A stretch of DNA of 64,000 nt from positions 80,497-144,496 of the forward strand of contig CALUMU010000007.1 of assembly GCA_944321825.1 (NCBI GenBank). Reading direction: 5' to 3'. Position numbers and translations under genes: made by a program. Of the stretch, positions 26,810-35,266 are shown in pieces (the stretch's first letter is position 1; each line of letters opens with the position of its first letter). This DNA comes from Candidatus Amulumruptor caecigallinarius (GTDB taxonomy: Bacteria > Bacteroidota > Bacteroidia > Bacteroidales > Muribaculaceae). The notes beneath the pieces are model-generated. The model did no database searches and was not told the DNA's origin. It worked only from the letters and a program-made list of their open reading frames with translations.

Positions 26810-27616
26810 TCACCGGGTGGGCGGAACAAACCTGTAGGTGATGGTGCCGGTCTGCTCTGCCGGAGCATCGTCAGCCACCGAAAACGATGACCGCAGCGCT
26901 GCCGCTACACAGCTGCGCCGCGCCGCCTCGTTGGATGCCACGCTGCCGGTGCCGCGGGCATACGAAGCTGTCATCACGCGCCCCTTGCGGTCCACTCTCA
27001 CAGCCACTACTATCGTTCCCGACTCCGTGGCCGACGGGTTTTCCCAATGCGACAGGGTACGACCTTTGAGATTGACCCCGGGACGGCCGGAAAGTGCCGC
27101 TCCAGTCGTCGCATTGCCGTCCACACTGCCCGGCTTCAGCGTCGAACCTTCACCCTCTCCGGGTTTGCCGAACTGCACCCTCTCGCCTATTTTCGCCGCC
27201 TGGGCGTTACGTCTCTCCTCTGCTTGTTTTTCCGCCGCCCGTGCTCGCCGCTTGTCGTCGCTCTCGGTGTCACGCCGGGGTGTCGCCTTTATATCCGAGG
27301 CTGCGGTGGTGGTGAGCATACGGTCAGATGCAGTTGCGGCATCATCGGCGGCTGTGGCAGGGGCGGTCTCCTGCGGCGTGGTGACATCCTGATAGAAATC
27401 GTCGCCAACCATGACATACTCTCCCGGCAGCAGCATGTCCACGCTGTCCTCCTGCTCCTCCACGCGGTTCAACGCCAGCTCCGAAAGCATATCCCGGCGA
27501 CGCACGTTGTAATCGAGTACCATAAGTACCAGCATACCGAGCACTATAGCGTGGAAGACTATAGTACCCAACACGCCCCATATGCGTGATGCCGTTGTGG
27601 AGTTGCCGTGATTCAT
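26810..27616 (-). CDS. TonB-like energy transducer
   Basis: A 268-residue protein with one N-terminal membrane anchor (about residues 10-33, IWGVLGTIVFHAIVLGMLVLM). A long linker contains a charged helix (DDKRRARAAEKQAEERRNAQ). The C-terminal domain has TIVVAVRVDRKGRVMTASYA, then SNEAARRSCVAAALRSSF and TGTITYRFVP, the TonB/TolA-C-like fold. It lies 6 bp after exbD and forms a set exbB-exbD-tonB, which delivers proton-motive force to outer-membrane TonB receptors such as the one at 14.6-17.4 kb. The linker is acidic and alanine/threonine-rich instead of proline-rich, a departure from classical TonB. A TolA-like role cannot be excluded. Confidence 0.85.
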   Translation of the reverse strand: MNHGNSTTASRIWGVLGTIVFHAIVLGMLVLMVLDYNVRRRDMLSELALNRVEEQEDSVDMLLPGEYVMVGDDFYQDVTTPQETAPATAADDAATASDRMLTTTAASDIKATPRRDTESDDKRRARAAEKQAEERRNAQAAKIGERVQFGKPGEGEGSTLKPGSVDGNATTGAALSGRPGVNLKGRTLSHWENPSATESGTIVVAVRVDRKGRVMTASYARGTGSVASNEAARRSCVAAALRSSFSVADDAPAEQTGTITYRFVPPTR

Positions 27617-27622
27617 GCGCGT

Positions 27623-28099
27623 TTATTCTATCGTCGTAGTCGCCGGCGATGCCGGTTGTTGCTGTTGTTGCTGTTCAGGTTTGACGCTTTCAGGGGCAGG
27701 CTTGGTGGCAAGCACCATCCTGACTCCGTTGGCGGCTCCCTTGTCAAGCACCTGCACGAGCCGCCCGTAAGTGATGTTTTCGTCGGCATAGACGGCCACA
27801 TAGCTGCCCGGTTCCTGCTTGCTGGCAAGCTGCATGAACGTGACGAGTTCCTCATCGCCGATGGCATGAGGCTCCTCGGTGTCGAATGTGACGTACATCA
27901 CCCCTGCGGCATCCACATACACCCTTGCGGAGGGACGCAACGGGGTCTCCTCGCTGCTTTCGGGCAGATTGACCTCCATGGCCGCCGGAAGCACGAATGT
28001 CGATGTGACCATGAAAAATATCAGCAGCAGGAATATGACATCGGTCATCGATGCCATGGAAAATGCGGCCGAGACTTGGTATTGGCGTTTTAATGACAT
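27623..28099 (-). CDS. exbD: ExbD/TolR-family biopolymer transport protein
   Basis: A 158-residue inner-membrane protein. A short cytoplasmic N terminus is followed by a single membrane segment with the essential aspartate in MASMTDVIFLLLIFFMVTST (about residues 16-35). A periplasmic domain follows with VAVYADENITYGRLVQVLDKG. The C-terminal tail is glutamine-rich and variable. With ExbB it forms the proton-driven motor that energises TonB. The gene sits between exbB (27 bp upstream) and the tonB-like gene (6 bp downstream) on the minus strand. TolR is the alternative name, since the two families are alike, but the neighbouring TonB-like gene favours ExbD. Confidence 0.92.
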   Translation of the reverse strand: MSLKRQYQVSAAFSMASMTDVIFLLLIFFMVTSTFVLPAAMEVNLPESSEETPLRPSARVYVDAAGVMYVTFDTEEPHAIGDEELVTFMQLASKQEPGSYVAVYADENITYGRLVQVLDKGAANGVRMVLATKPAPESVKPEQQQQQQPASPATTTIE

Positions 28100-28126
28100 A
28101 GGTGTCTTGTATATGTGTGTAGGGGA

Positions 28127-28822
28127 TTACTCTGCCGGTTCGTTGAGCAGGTCCATAAATTCCATGGTGCGGGCCTCAAGCCCGGTCAGGACACGGTTGA
28201 TGCGCGAAGTCAGCCAGTTGTAGGCAAACATGGCTATCAGACCCACAACCAGACCGGCAACCGTGGTCACCAACGCTTCATATATACCGCCGGCAAGCAC
28301 ATCGATATTGGCCTGCGACCCTGCGGACGCAAGATTGTAAAATGCCTCCACCATGCCTATCACCGTACCCAAGAAGCCTATCATCGGAGCACCGGCAGCT
28401 GTGGTAGCGAGCCATGTAAGCCCTTTGCCAAGCCGGGCCACCTCTATGTTGCCGGTGTTTTCTATGGCTATAAGCACCTCGCTGGCCTGACGGCCTATAC
28501 GCGTGATACCCTTGTCTATCAGACGAGCATAAGGAGTGTTGGTCTGCTTGCACAGATTGCGGGCACTCTCTATCTCACCCTCATGGATATAGTCGCGTAT
28601 ACGTTTCATGAAACTCTCGTCCTCGTGTGATGCCTTGTGGATGACTATCGCACGCTCTATGAGCACATAAATCGATACAAGCGACAGGATAGCAAGCGGT
28701 ATCATCAGCCAGCCGCCCTCCATGCAGAGCTGCCATACCGACAGGTCTTTGACTGTGTCAGCGGCTACACCTCCAGCAGCGGCGGCGGGGGCGGTCTGAC
28801 AGGCTAAGGTCGTTAAAAGCAT
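28127..28822 (-). CDS. exbB: ExbB/MotA/TolQ-family proton channel
   Basis: A 231-residue inner-membrane protein. After an N-terminal alanine-rich segment comes TM1 (LMIPLAILSLVSIYVLIERAIVI, about 40-60). Cytoplasmic helices follow, with YARLIDKGITRIGRQ and the ExbB core GKGLTWLATTAAGAPMIGFLGTVIGMV (TM2). TM3 spans about residues 180-205 (GGIYEALVTTVAGLVVGLIAMFAY), and the C terminus is cytoplasmic. Together with ExbD it converts proton flow into movement of the TonB-like protein. It is downstream of pdxJ with 44 bp between them, so pdxJ-exbB-exbD-tonB may be one transcript, a frequent Bacteroidales arrangement. Confidence 0.93.
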   Translation of the reverse strand: MLLTTLACQTAPAAAAGGVAADTVKDLSVWQLCMEGGWLMIPLAILSLVSIYVLIERAIVIHKASHEDESFMKRIRDYIHEGEIESARNLCKQTNTPYARLIDKGITRIGRQASEVLIAIENTGNIEVARLGKGLTWLATTAAGAPMIGFLGTVIGMVEAFYNLASAGSQANIDVLAGGIYEALVTTVAGLVVGLIAMFAYNWLTSRINRVLTGLEARTMEFMDLLNEPAE

Positions 28823-28866
28823 AAGAAGCTGTGTTTTTTATATGGTTATGGTTATGGTTGTCTAAG

Positions 28867-29580
28867 TCAGCCCAGACACTGCTTGTAGCGGCGGATAGTC
28901 TCAGCCAGACCTAAGTACAGGGCATCCGAGATGAGCGCATGGCCTATCGACACTTCGTCGAGATAAGGCATGTGGGCATGGAAATATGCCAGATTGTCAA
29001 GGTTGAGGTCATGCCCGGCATTGATGCCGAGACCCATAGAGTGGGCCACTTTGGCAGCCTCGACAAACGGTGCAACGGCAGCAGCGGCATCCTTGGCGTA
29101 ACCGTCGGCATACGGCTTGGTGTAAAGCTCCACACGGTCGGCTCCGGCCTTGGCGGCAAGACGGATGTTGTCGGGGTCGGTCGACACGAATATGCTCGTG
29201 CGGATGCCAGCATCCTTCAGTTTCTCCACCACAGCCGACAGGAACTCGAAGTTGGCACCTACATCCCACCCCGCGCTCGATGTCAGCGCATCAGGTGCGT
29301 CGGGAACCAATGTGACCTGCTCGGGCTTGACTTTGAGCACTAACGTGACGAAGTCATCCGACGGATAGCCCTCTATGTTAAATTCGCTCCGCACTATCGG
29401 ACGCAGTTTGAATACATCCTCATGCTTGATGTGGCGTTCGTCGGGACGCGGATGCACAGTGATGCCGTTGGCTCCGAGACGCTCGCACTCAAGCGAAAAC
29501 GCCTGCACGTTGGGGCGGTCCTCACCTCGTGCGTTACGGAGTGTGGCGACTTTGTTTATGTTTACACTCAGGTGTGTCAT
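28867..29580 (-). CDS. pdxJ: Pyridoxine 5'-phosphate synthase
   Basis: It condenses 1-deoxy-xylulose-5-phosphate with 3-amino-2-oxopropyl phosphate to make pyridoxine 5'-phosphate, the last ring-forming step of the DXP-dependent vitamin B6 pathway. The 237-residue length is normal. The N terminus [16 protein letters not shown] carries the substrate-binding Asn and Arg. [13 protein letters not shown] and [12 protein letters not shown] follow, then [12 protein letters not shown] and the C-terminal [15 protein letters not shown], all diagnostic of PdxJ. It is divergent from the ACT-domain/nadK pair, as in other Bacteroidales, with a shared 197-bp promoter region. Confidence 0.96.
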   Translation of the reverse strand: MTHLSVNINKVATLRNARGEDRPNVQAFSLECERLGANGITVHPRPDERHIKHEDVFKLRPIVRSEFNIEGYPSDDFVTLVLKVKPEQVTLVPDAPDALTSSAGWDVGANFEFLSAVVEKLKDAGIRTSIFVSTDPDNIRLAAKAGADRVELYTKPYADGYAKDAAAAVAPFVEAAKVAHSMGLGINAGHDLNLDNLAYFHAHMPYLDEVSIGHALISDALYLGLAETIRRYKQCLG

Positions 29581-29711
29581 AAGCAGCAGTTATGTGTTAA
29601 TGAGAAAATCCTTTCAGTCTGCATTAGTTTAAAACAGCCAGTAAATGCACACATAGTACATATATACCTATATTAAAGCTAAACAGACCATATTAAAGTT
29701 AAAAATATTGC

Positions 29712-29719
29712 TAACTTTG
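29712..29719 (+). promoter_or_regulatory. -7 box TAACTTTG for the ACT-domain/nadK transcript
   Basis: TAACTTTG fits TAnnTTTG and lies 58 bp upstream of the TTG start used for the 139-residue gene. No confident -33 element is visible. Confidence 0.55.
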
Positions 29720-29777
29720 TAGTTGATAAGCTATCAAGACACAAATTTAATCAGAAATCGCAAAAAACCGAAAAAAT

Positions 29778-30197
29778 TTGACAGCAAAACACCACCATAC
29801 GGACAACACCGACACGCTGATTCGCGAAATAGACAGTATGCACTCCGCTTCTGCCGAATCGCGTGCCGCGCTGCTCGAGAGGCTGCTGCCCTCGCGCACA
29901 GATTCGTCCGTGCTGTTAGTGGCTTGCAGTCCGGCGGACTACAGCGCCGGTGCCATAGCCCGGGCCGTGGAGGACTGCGACGCACACCTGCTCAGTCTGA
30001 GCGTCACGTCCGACACCACTGCTGGCGGACAGGCGGTGGTGTTTCTGAGAGTAAGCCACCGCGACCCATCGTCGGCTGCACGTTCGCTCGAACGTTACGG
30101 CTACGAAGTCATCGCCATGCGCTCCGACTCCTCTGTATCGTCCGATGACGAAGCGCGTCTGCGGGCCCTCGAAGTACTCCACTACCTCTCGGTATGA
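29778..30197 (+). CDS. ACT-like domain protein, relative of a CBS-domain protein lacking the CBS part
   Basis: The product has 139 residues from a TTG at 29778, or 119 residues from the ATG at 29838 (MHSASAES). The region from about residue 43 (SSVLLVACSPADYSAGAIARAVED to the final RLRALEVLHYLSV) resembles the C-terminal ACT-like regulatory domain of the roughly 220-residue CBS-domain protein that precedes nadK in many Bacteroidales, and the location 43 bp before nadK agrees. The two CBS motifs that normally precede it are absent, and no sequence for them remains in the short upstream gap. It may retain ligand sensing connected with NAD(P) metabolism, but that is inference. Confidence 0.65.
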   Translation: MTAKHHHTDNTDTLIREIDSMHSASAESRAALLERLLPSRTDSSVLLVACSPADYSAGAIARAVEDCDAHLLSLSVTSDTTAGGQAVVFLRVSHRDPSSAARSLERYGYEVIAMRSDSSVSSDDEARLRALEVLHYLSV

Positions 30198-30240
30198 ACC
30201 CACCACTACCGTACCTTCCATCCACAATCGACACACCCCC

Positions 30241-31104
30241 ATGCAGATAGCCATCTACGGCAACCGCCGCCAGCAATCACATATCCTCAGCATCCTCGCC
30301 CTTATCGACGAGCTTGCCGCCAACGGCGTGGACATCCTCATGCACTCAAAGCTCTACAACTACCTGCATGACAATGCGCCCCGGGGGTTCAGAGTGGCCC
30401 GCGTGGTGGCCGACGACGAACCCTTCGACGCATCCATGGCCATCAGCATAGGCGGCGACGGGACGTTTCTCAACACCGCACGTTGGATAGGCTCGCGCCA
30501 GATTCCGATTCTCGGCATCAACACCGGGCACCTCGGCTATCTCGCGGCCTGCACCATGGACGATGCCATCGGATACGTCCCGGCCATCGTCAAGGGACAT
30601 TATATGGTGGAAGACAGGTCGATGCTGTGGGTCAAAAGCCCCGGCAACGAGATAGACTGGCCATATGCGCTCAACGAGGTAGCCATACTCAAGAAAGATA
30701 CATCCTCGATGCTCAACGTCGTCACGGCCATCAACGGCCAGCATCTTGCCGTCTACCGCGCCGACGGACTCATCGTTTCCACCCCAACAGGCAGCACTGG
30801 CTACAACCTCTCGGTAGGTGGCCCGATACTCCAGCCCTCCACTCCGGCATTGGTGATTGTCCCCATCGCCCCACATTCGCTCACCATGCGCCCCGTGGTG
30901 ATAGATGACCGCAGCACCATAACCACTACCACCGACACCCGTGCCGACAGCTATCTGCTCAGTCTCGACGGTCGCAGCACACCGCTGCCGGCCGACAGCT
31001 CGCTGACCATACACCGCGCCCCCTTTGTCACCAAAGTGGTACACCTCACCCGTGACTACACTTTCGTCGACACGCTGCACTCCAAGCTCCACTGGGGTTC
31101 ATAA
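30241..31104 (+). CDS. nadK: NAD kinase
   Basis: It phosphorylates NAD to NADP in the cytosol with ATP. The start is placed at 30241 (MQIAIYGNRRQQ), because an upstream extension to 30145 overlaps the previous gene and lacks similarity. The 287-residue product has the GGDG motif in MAISIGGDGTFLNTARW (about 72-88), then GINTGHLGYLA, the NEVAILKK segment and STPTGSTGYNLSVGGPIL, followed by APHSLTMRPVVI. All the standard NadK blocks are present. It is cotranscribed with the ACT-like gene and followed by a DUF4421 gene 65 bp later. Confidence 0.96.
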   Translation: MQIAIYGNRRQQSHILSILALIDELAANGVDILMHSKLYNYLHDNAPRGFRVARVVADDEPFDASMAISIGGDGTFLNTARWIGSRQIPILGINTGHLGYLAACTMDDAIGYVPAIVKGHYMVEDRSMLWVKSPGNEIDWPYALNEVAILKKDTSSMLNVVTAINGQHLAVYRADGLIVSTPTGSTGYNLSVGGPILQPSTPALVIVPIAPHSLTMRPVVIDDRSTITTTTDTRADSYLLSLDGRSTPLPADSSLTIHRAPFVTKVVHLTRDYTFVDTLHSKLHWGS

Positions 31105-31169
31105 ACCACCTGCCGCCGGCTCGAATATTAGAAAGTGCTTAAATACATAAGCTGTCCATACTTTCTCAC

Positions 31170-32366
31170 ATGAAACCGATAACGATTCTGGTAATAGCCC
31201 TCTTCGCCGCCATGTTATTTACAGATGTAGACGTGTCGGCCCAGGAGATGCCCGACAGCCTCATCGTGTCACCTGCCGTTAACGCCGATACTGACAGCGT
31301 GCCGCCGATGACGCTCGCCGTCAGCCCCGACAGCGTTGCAGCAGCTCAGGAGAAGCCCCACAGCTCTACGCTCTGGATAAAACAGCTCCTCGACAACGGT
31401 TTCCTCATCAACGACCCCGGTGTCGACTATCCCAAGTTCCCACGGTTTCTTGTCAAGGTCTACAACTGGGGCGACAAGGTTTTCAACTCCTATGACCCCG
31501 AATACGTGGTCAGCACCGGCAAAAACTGGAAGCTACAGGCCAAATCGTTCAACTGGCTCGAAACGTACACCATGCAGTTTCCAAAAGGACGTATATGGCT
31601 CCACACACACCCTTATGCCGATGCCGGGCCGTATATCAATTTCATGGCCGTCAGCCTCGGATACATGTTCAACATCAACAAGCTTATAGGAACGTCTACC
31701 GACCGCCGCACCTGGATGTTCGACTTCACATGCTCCCGCTTCACCGCCAGCCTCAAATGGCAACGGTTCAAAGGAGGGATGACGATAACCGAATTAGGCA
31801 ACTACAATGACGGACACCATGTCAGCATACCTTTTGACGACGGAGAGATGACGGCTTTCCATCTTGACGCATTTTATTTCTTCAACCACTACAAATACTC
31901 GCACGCCGCCGTCTACGCCTACTCAAAATACCAGTTGAAGAGCGCGGGATCATGGATGGCAGGACTGACATACGACAGCAACCACACCATTCTCGACTTC
32001 TCCAAACTCGACATCCAGGTGCCGGTCAACGACTACGCGATGTTGCGGACATTCAATTTCAATTACCGCGACTACCAGCTTGCCGGCGGATATGCCCACA
32101 ACTGGGCCATACGCCCCCACAGATGGACCGTCAATCTGACATCGCTGCTGTGCATGGGCTACAGGCGTACATCCGAAGACAGTTACGGCGAAAAAAGATC
32201 CATGCTCGCCAACTCCGTGATCATGCGGGCAGGAGCCGTCTACAACCACCGCGCACTGTTCGCTGCCGCAGACTTCCGCGTCCATGCCGGACTCTACTAC
32301 ACCTCGCAGTACATATTTCTCAACAGCAACTTCTCGCTGTCGTTCAACGTAGGTATGCGTTTCTAA
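31170..32366 (+). CDS. DUF4421 outer-membrane beta-barrel protein
   Basis: A 398-residue exported protein. The signal peptide ends near VSAQ (about residue 25), followed by a low-complexity linker. The DUF4421 region starts at about residue 65 and has FLVKVYNWGDKVFNSYDPEYVVSTGKNW-type sequence, repeated aromatic-rich beta strands (WMFDFTCSRFTASLKW, FFNHYKYSHAAVYAYSKYQ) and a terminal SNFSLSFNVGMRF strand ending in Phe, typical of outer-membrane barrels. The function of DUF4421 proteins is unknown. It follows nadK on the same strand and converges on the tatD-like gene with only 8 bp between stops. Confidence 0.88.
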   Translation: MKPITILVIALFAAMLFTDVDVSAQEMPDSLIVSPAVNADTDSVPPMTLAVSPDSVAAAQEKPHSSTLWIKQLLDNGFLINDPGVDYPKFPRFLVKVYNWGDKVFNSYDPEYVVSTGKNWKLQAKSFNWLETYTMQFPKGRIWLHTHPYADAGPYINFMAVSLGYMFNINKLIGTSTDRRTWMFDFTCSRFTASLKWQRFKGGMTITELGNYNDGHHVSIPFDDGEMTAFHLDAFYFFNHYKYSHAAVYAYSKYQLKSAGSWMAGLTYDSNHTILDFSKLDIQVPVNDYAMLRTFNFNYRDYQLAGGYAHNWAIRPHRWTVNLTSLLCMGYRRTSEDSYGEKRSMLANSVIMRAGAVYNHRALFAAADFRVHAGLYYTSQYIFLNSNFSLSFNVGMRF

Positions 32367-32374
32367 GAGTCTGC

Positions 32375-32971
32375 TTAACGCCCGTTCCCTAACAGATACG
32401 ACACATCCCTCAGCCCGGTTCCTACCATCCGGGCTATCTCCCTGACATCCACCGCAGAGTCGTCGCTCTCCAACAACAGACGCTCCGCAGGTATTTCCGC
32501 CAGCGAATCCCTGTTGAACCTCTCCCCCACCGACAGGTAGAAGCCCTCTCTGACCAACTGCCGCGCCAACTCAGGCTTTCCTCGGAATCCATGGATGATC
32601 CACGGCTCCGCAGGCCGCAGTTCGCGTCGTATGCTTATCAGCCTGTCGGTCCCGCGCACGTTGTGGATAATCATCGGCTTGCCGTATATGCGGCTTAACG
32701 AGGCATGTTCCCTGAACAGCTCCTCCTGCCTGTCCATATCACCTCCACGCAGCGCATCGAAGCCCGTCTCACCGATAGCCACCACACGGCTGTCGGCAGC
32801 CGATTCGCGCAGCCACCTGACGGCTGCCCCGTCAGCCATTCCGGCATCCCATGGATGTATGCCCACACTGTAGCACCCCTCCGGCGGCACCGCCGCTCCG
32901 AGTGGCAGGTTGACCACGGCATTTGCGCGGTCCAAGTCATGCGTATGTACATCGTAGATTGCAGCAATCAT
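32375..32971 (-). CDS. TatD-family metal-dependent hydrolase, short form
   Basis: The start at 32969-32971 (MIAAIYDVHTHD) gives 198 residues, shorter than the usual 250-260 of TatD nucleases. The first metal ligands are in YDVHTHD. Further TatD-like blocks are YSVGIHPWDAG, VVAIGETGFDAL, PMIIHNVRGTDRLI, EPWIIHGFRGKPELARQLV and LLLESDDSA. The metal site seems complete, but the loops between blocks are shortened, a form common in Bacteroidales. Predicted activity is DNase or deoxyribonuclease-like hydrolysis. It follows yidD by 28 bp, so hemD-rnpA-yidD-tatD looks like one leftward operon, part of the group of genes often found near bacterial origins. Confidence 0.88.
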   Translation of the reverse strand: MIAAIYDVHTHDLDRANAVVNLPLGAAVPPEGCYSVGIHPWDAGMADGAAVRWLRESAADSRVVAIGETGFDALRGGDMDRQEELFREHASLSRIYGKPMIIHNVRGTDRLISIRRELRPAEPWIIHGFRGKPELARQLVREGFYLSVGERFNRDSLAEIPAERLLLESDDSAVDVREIARMVGTGLRDVSYLLGNGR

Positions 32972-32999
32972 AGGTAAGGGCAAGCTCTTTAATATATCA

Positions 33000-33254
33000 T
33001 CACGGCACCGGGTCATATCCGCTGCCTCCCCACGGGTGGCAGCGCAGTATGCGCCTGACCGCCAGATAAAGACCTTTCAACGGTCCGTGTTTCCTCAAAG
33101 CCTCTATGGCATATTGGCTGCACGTAGGGCTGTAGCGGCATGACGGCGGAAGCATCGGCGAGATACACAGCTGGTAAAATCGTACCGGCAGTATCAACGC
33201 CGCCACAGCCACCCTCCTGATGGCTCCGACTGCTTTATTCCACCGCCTCTCCAC
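33000..33254 (-). CDS. yidD: Membrane protein insertion efficiency factor YidD
   Basis: An 84-residue membrane-associated protein that aids YidC-dependent insertion. The family core is nearly perfect: [20 protein letters not shown], then [40 protein letters not shown] and YDPVP. The likely start is a GTG at 33252-33254, which overlaps the rnpA stop by 20 bp. The rnpA-yidD order is among the most conserved gene neighbourhoods in bacteria. Confidence 0.95.
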   Translation of the reverse strand: MERRWNKAVGAIRRVAVAALILPVRFYQLCISPMLPPSCRYSPTCSQYAIEALRKHGPLKGLYLAVRRILRCHPWGGSGYDPVP

Positions 33255-33684
33255 CTTTGCTCACTCCTTCACCGCCGCCGGCCGCCAAAGCAGATGTGAT
33301 CGTATCCATAATCTTAATCACCGCCCGCTCCACCTTACGATATGGCAGCAGTCCGGGTGCTACATATATCATTACTATCTGTATGCGCCCCTGCGCCGGC
33401 AGACGGCCCCTGTTGAGCCTCCACGCCTCGCGCACCAACCGGCGTATGCGCACACGGTCCACCGCGTGACGCAGCCGCTTCTTCGGCACCGAAATCAGAA
33501 ACTGCGGCACCGGCGCAGCAGCCTGACCCAGCGGCACCTCTCTCCACAGAGTCCTCAGAGGGAAGGCCAATAACGAGCGAAGCCCGGTGACATCGGTGTC
33601 CCGGGCAAATATGCTGTCGATAGCCTGCTTGCTGCAGAGCTTCTCGCGCTTATACAGCTTCGCTTTTCGGCATGGGCTTGACAT
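33235..33684 (-). CDS. rnpA: Ribonuclease P protein component
   Basis: A basic 149-residue protein that binds the RNase P RNA and helps mature tRNA 5' ends. An N-terminal [18 protein letters not shown] block corresponds to the RLxxxxxF start of the family. The signature helix is [25 protein letters not shown], where the usual RNRxKR core is replaced by [10 protein letters not shown], as in other Bacteroidetes. The C terminus is a glycine- and glutamate-rich tail. Its ATG at 33682-33684 lies within the last codons of the hemD-like gene (35-bp overlap) and its end overlaps yidD. I do not see rpmH in the window. Confidence 0.93.
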   Translation of the reverse strand: MSSPCRKAKLYKREKLCSKQAIDSIFARDTDVTGLRSLLAFPLRTLWREVPLGQAAAPVPQFLISVPKKRLRHAVDRVRIRRLVREAWRLNRGRLPAQGRIQIVMIYVAPGLLPYRKVERAVIKIMDTITSALAAGGGEGVSKGGEAVE

Positions 33685-34417
33685 TCTTCTTCAGGAATTG
33701 CTGCAGCGCGGCTGTCATCGATGGCATCTGAGGAGTCGGTGCCTCTATGTCGAGACGCATACCTGCATCTCTCACTGCCTTGGCTGTCGTGGCACCGAAA
33801 GTGCCTATACATATATCGCCCTGCTCAAAGTCGGGGAAATTCTTTTTAAGCGACTCTATACCCTGAGGGCTGAAGAAGAGGAGCATATCGTAGTCAAACC
33901 TCTCGTCCGGGCCGAAATCGTTGCTCACCGTGCGGTACATGACGGCTTTCGTATAGTCGACTCCGGCCTTGTCAAGGAGCATGTCGTCCGACTTGTTGAC
34001 ATCGCTGACCACATAGAGATATTTCTCCTTGTTGTGCTTCTGCAGCAGGGGCACCAGATCGGCAAATTTGCCGGACTCTGCAAAAAATATCTTGCGCTTG
34101 CGATACACTATGTATTTCTGAAGATACAAGGCTATGGCCTCCGAAGTGCAGAAATATTTGAGAGTATCGGGGATAGCGTAACGGGTCTCCCCTGCCAGAC
34201 GGAAAAAGTGGTCAACCGCCCCGCGGGCCGTGAAGATGACGGCCGTATAGTCGGGAAGCGATATCTTCTGCTGACGGAATTCCTTGGAAGTGAGTCCCTC
34301 TACTTTGATAAACGGGCGGAAAACAATATCTATACCATACTCGTTGGCTATATCATAGTAGGGAGATTTATCTGAAGCCGGACGGGGCTGAGATACAAGT
34401 ATCTTATTGATTTTCAC
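33650..34417 (-). CDS. hemD: Uroporphyrinogen-III synthase family protein
   Basis: A 255-residue cytosolic protein of the HemD family, which cyclises hydroxymethylbilane with D-ring inversion to give uroporphyrinogen III for heme or sirohaem. It has the two-lobed pattern: KINKILVSQPRPASDKSPYYD at the N terminus, DYTAVIFTARGAVDHFFRLA (the typical ITSxNAVxxF position), YLYVVSDVNKSDDML, and in the second lobe YDMLLFFSPQGIESLKKNF followed by IGTFGATTAKAV. The start is a GTG at 34415-34417. A proline-lysine tail extends beyond the domain and overlaps rnpA. In Bacteroidales this gene regularly precedes rnpA and follows DUF4271, as here. Confidence 0.88.
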   Translation of the reverse strand: MKINKILVSQPRPASDKSPYYDIANEYGIDIVFRPFIKVEGLTSKEFRQQKISLPDYTAVIFTARGAVDHFFRLAGETRYAIPDTLKYFCTSEAIALYLQKYIVYRKRKIFFAESGKFADLVPLLQKHNKEKYLYVVSDVNKSDDMLLDKAGVDYTKAVMYRTVSNDFGPDERFDYDMLLFFSPQGIESLKKNFPDFEQGDICIGTFGATTAKAVRDAGMRLDIEAPTPQMPSMTAALQQFLKKNVKPMPKSEAV

Positions 34418-34435
34418 ACTCTTTGGTTTATAAGT

Positions 34436-35218
34436 TCACACTTTTATACCACATAGTCTCATGACCAAGACTAAGGGCGCGATTTCAAGAGTGCAAAGGT
34501 ACAAAATAAAATACAATAAGGAATTAACGCCAGTGTAAAAAATTCTAAATCCCTTGACTATAAACACCAATCGTGCAAGTACATAGCAAGCTGCTCCGAC
34601 AACTCCCATGAACACCGCCCACGACGGGTAAAACAGCCCCGTAAGTGCCGGGACTACGAGCAGCAGCGACAGCAACGCCTGCGACGCGTTGAATCCCGAA
34701 ACCCACTGCCTGTGCCCTATCTTGTCGGCAAACGTGAACCCCACCACATTGTAGCCCGTCAGCTGCACTATATAGAAAAGCACAGCCACCCCCACGAGTA
34801 CCGGCATCAGCATCGACGCAAACCAGCCGGGCAATGCCGCTGCTCCGCCCGATGCAAGCAGCCAGTTGGCTATCAGCGTGCCCTCGCTCACACATGCAAG
34901 CAGCACCAACGAAATGGTCACACCTGCCTCCCCGGCGGTGCGGTCGTCAAACACGTTGGCTCTGCGGCGCACACTCCATAACTCCTTGTTCATCCGACCC
35001 ATCACGCTCCTGGCATTGCGGGCGTTCATGCTGACAAGCAGTATCACAAAGATGAATATCGACAGTATGCCGCTGTCATAGCCCGGCAGAGGCTGTCGCT
35101 CCGTGGGGCTGATGCCATGCAGATAGCCTGCCACACCGGTGGTGTAGCAGGCTTGCTCGGCAGCTGTCATCGGTGCCTCGTCGGCATTGACCACTCGCAC
35201 CGGCAGTGCTTTATCCAT
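34436..35218 (-). CDS. DUF4271 integral membrane protein
   Basis: A 260-residue inner-membrane protein with an N-terminal soluble segment of about 48 residues and then about seven hydrophobic segments (around residues 50-65, 100-120, 128-155, 180-200, 203-225, 235-255). The block between TM1 and TM2 (RMNKELWSVRRRANVFDDRT) and the Pro- and Gly-containing helices match the DUF4271 family, which in Bacteroidales lies upstream of hemD. The molecular function is unknown. It precedes hemD by 18 bp and is therefore probably cotranscribed with it. Confidence 0.88.
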   Translation of the reverse strand: MDKALPVRVVNADEAPMTAAEQACYTTGVAGYLHGISPTERQPLPGYDSGILSIFIFVILLVSMNARNARSVMGRMNKELWSVRRRANVFDDRTAGEAGVTISLVLLACVSEGTLIANWLLASGGAAALPGWFASMLMPVLVGVAVLFYIVQLTGYNVVGFTFADKIGHRQWVSGFNASQALLSLLLVVPALTGLFYPSWAVFMGVVGAACYVLARLVFIVKGFRIFYTGVNSLLYFILYLCTLEIAPLVLVMRLCGIKV

Positions 35219-35266
35219 CTTCCTCTATTATGTTAGTATGGCTGGGATTACAGTCCGTCAGAACAC

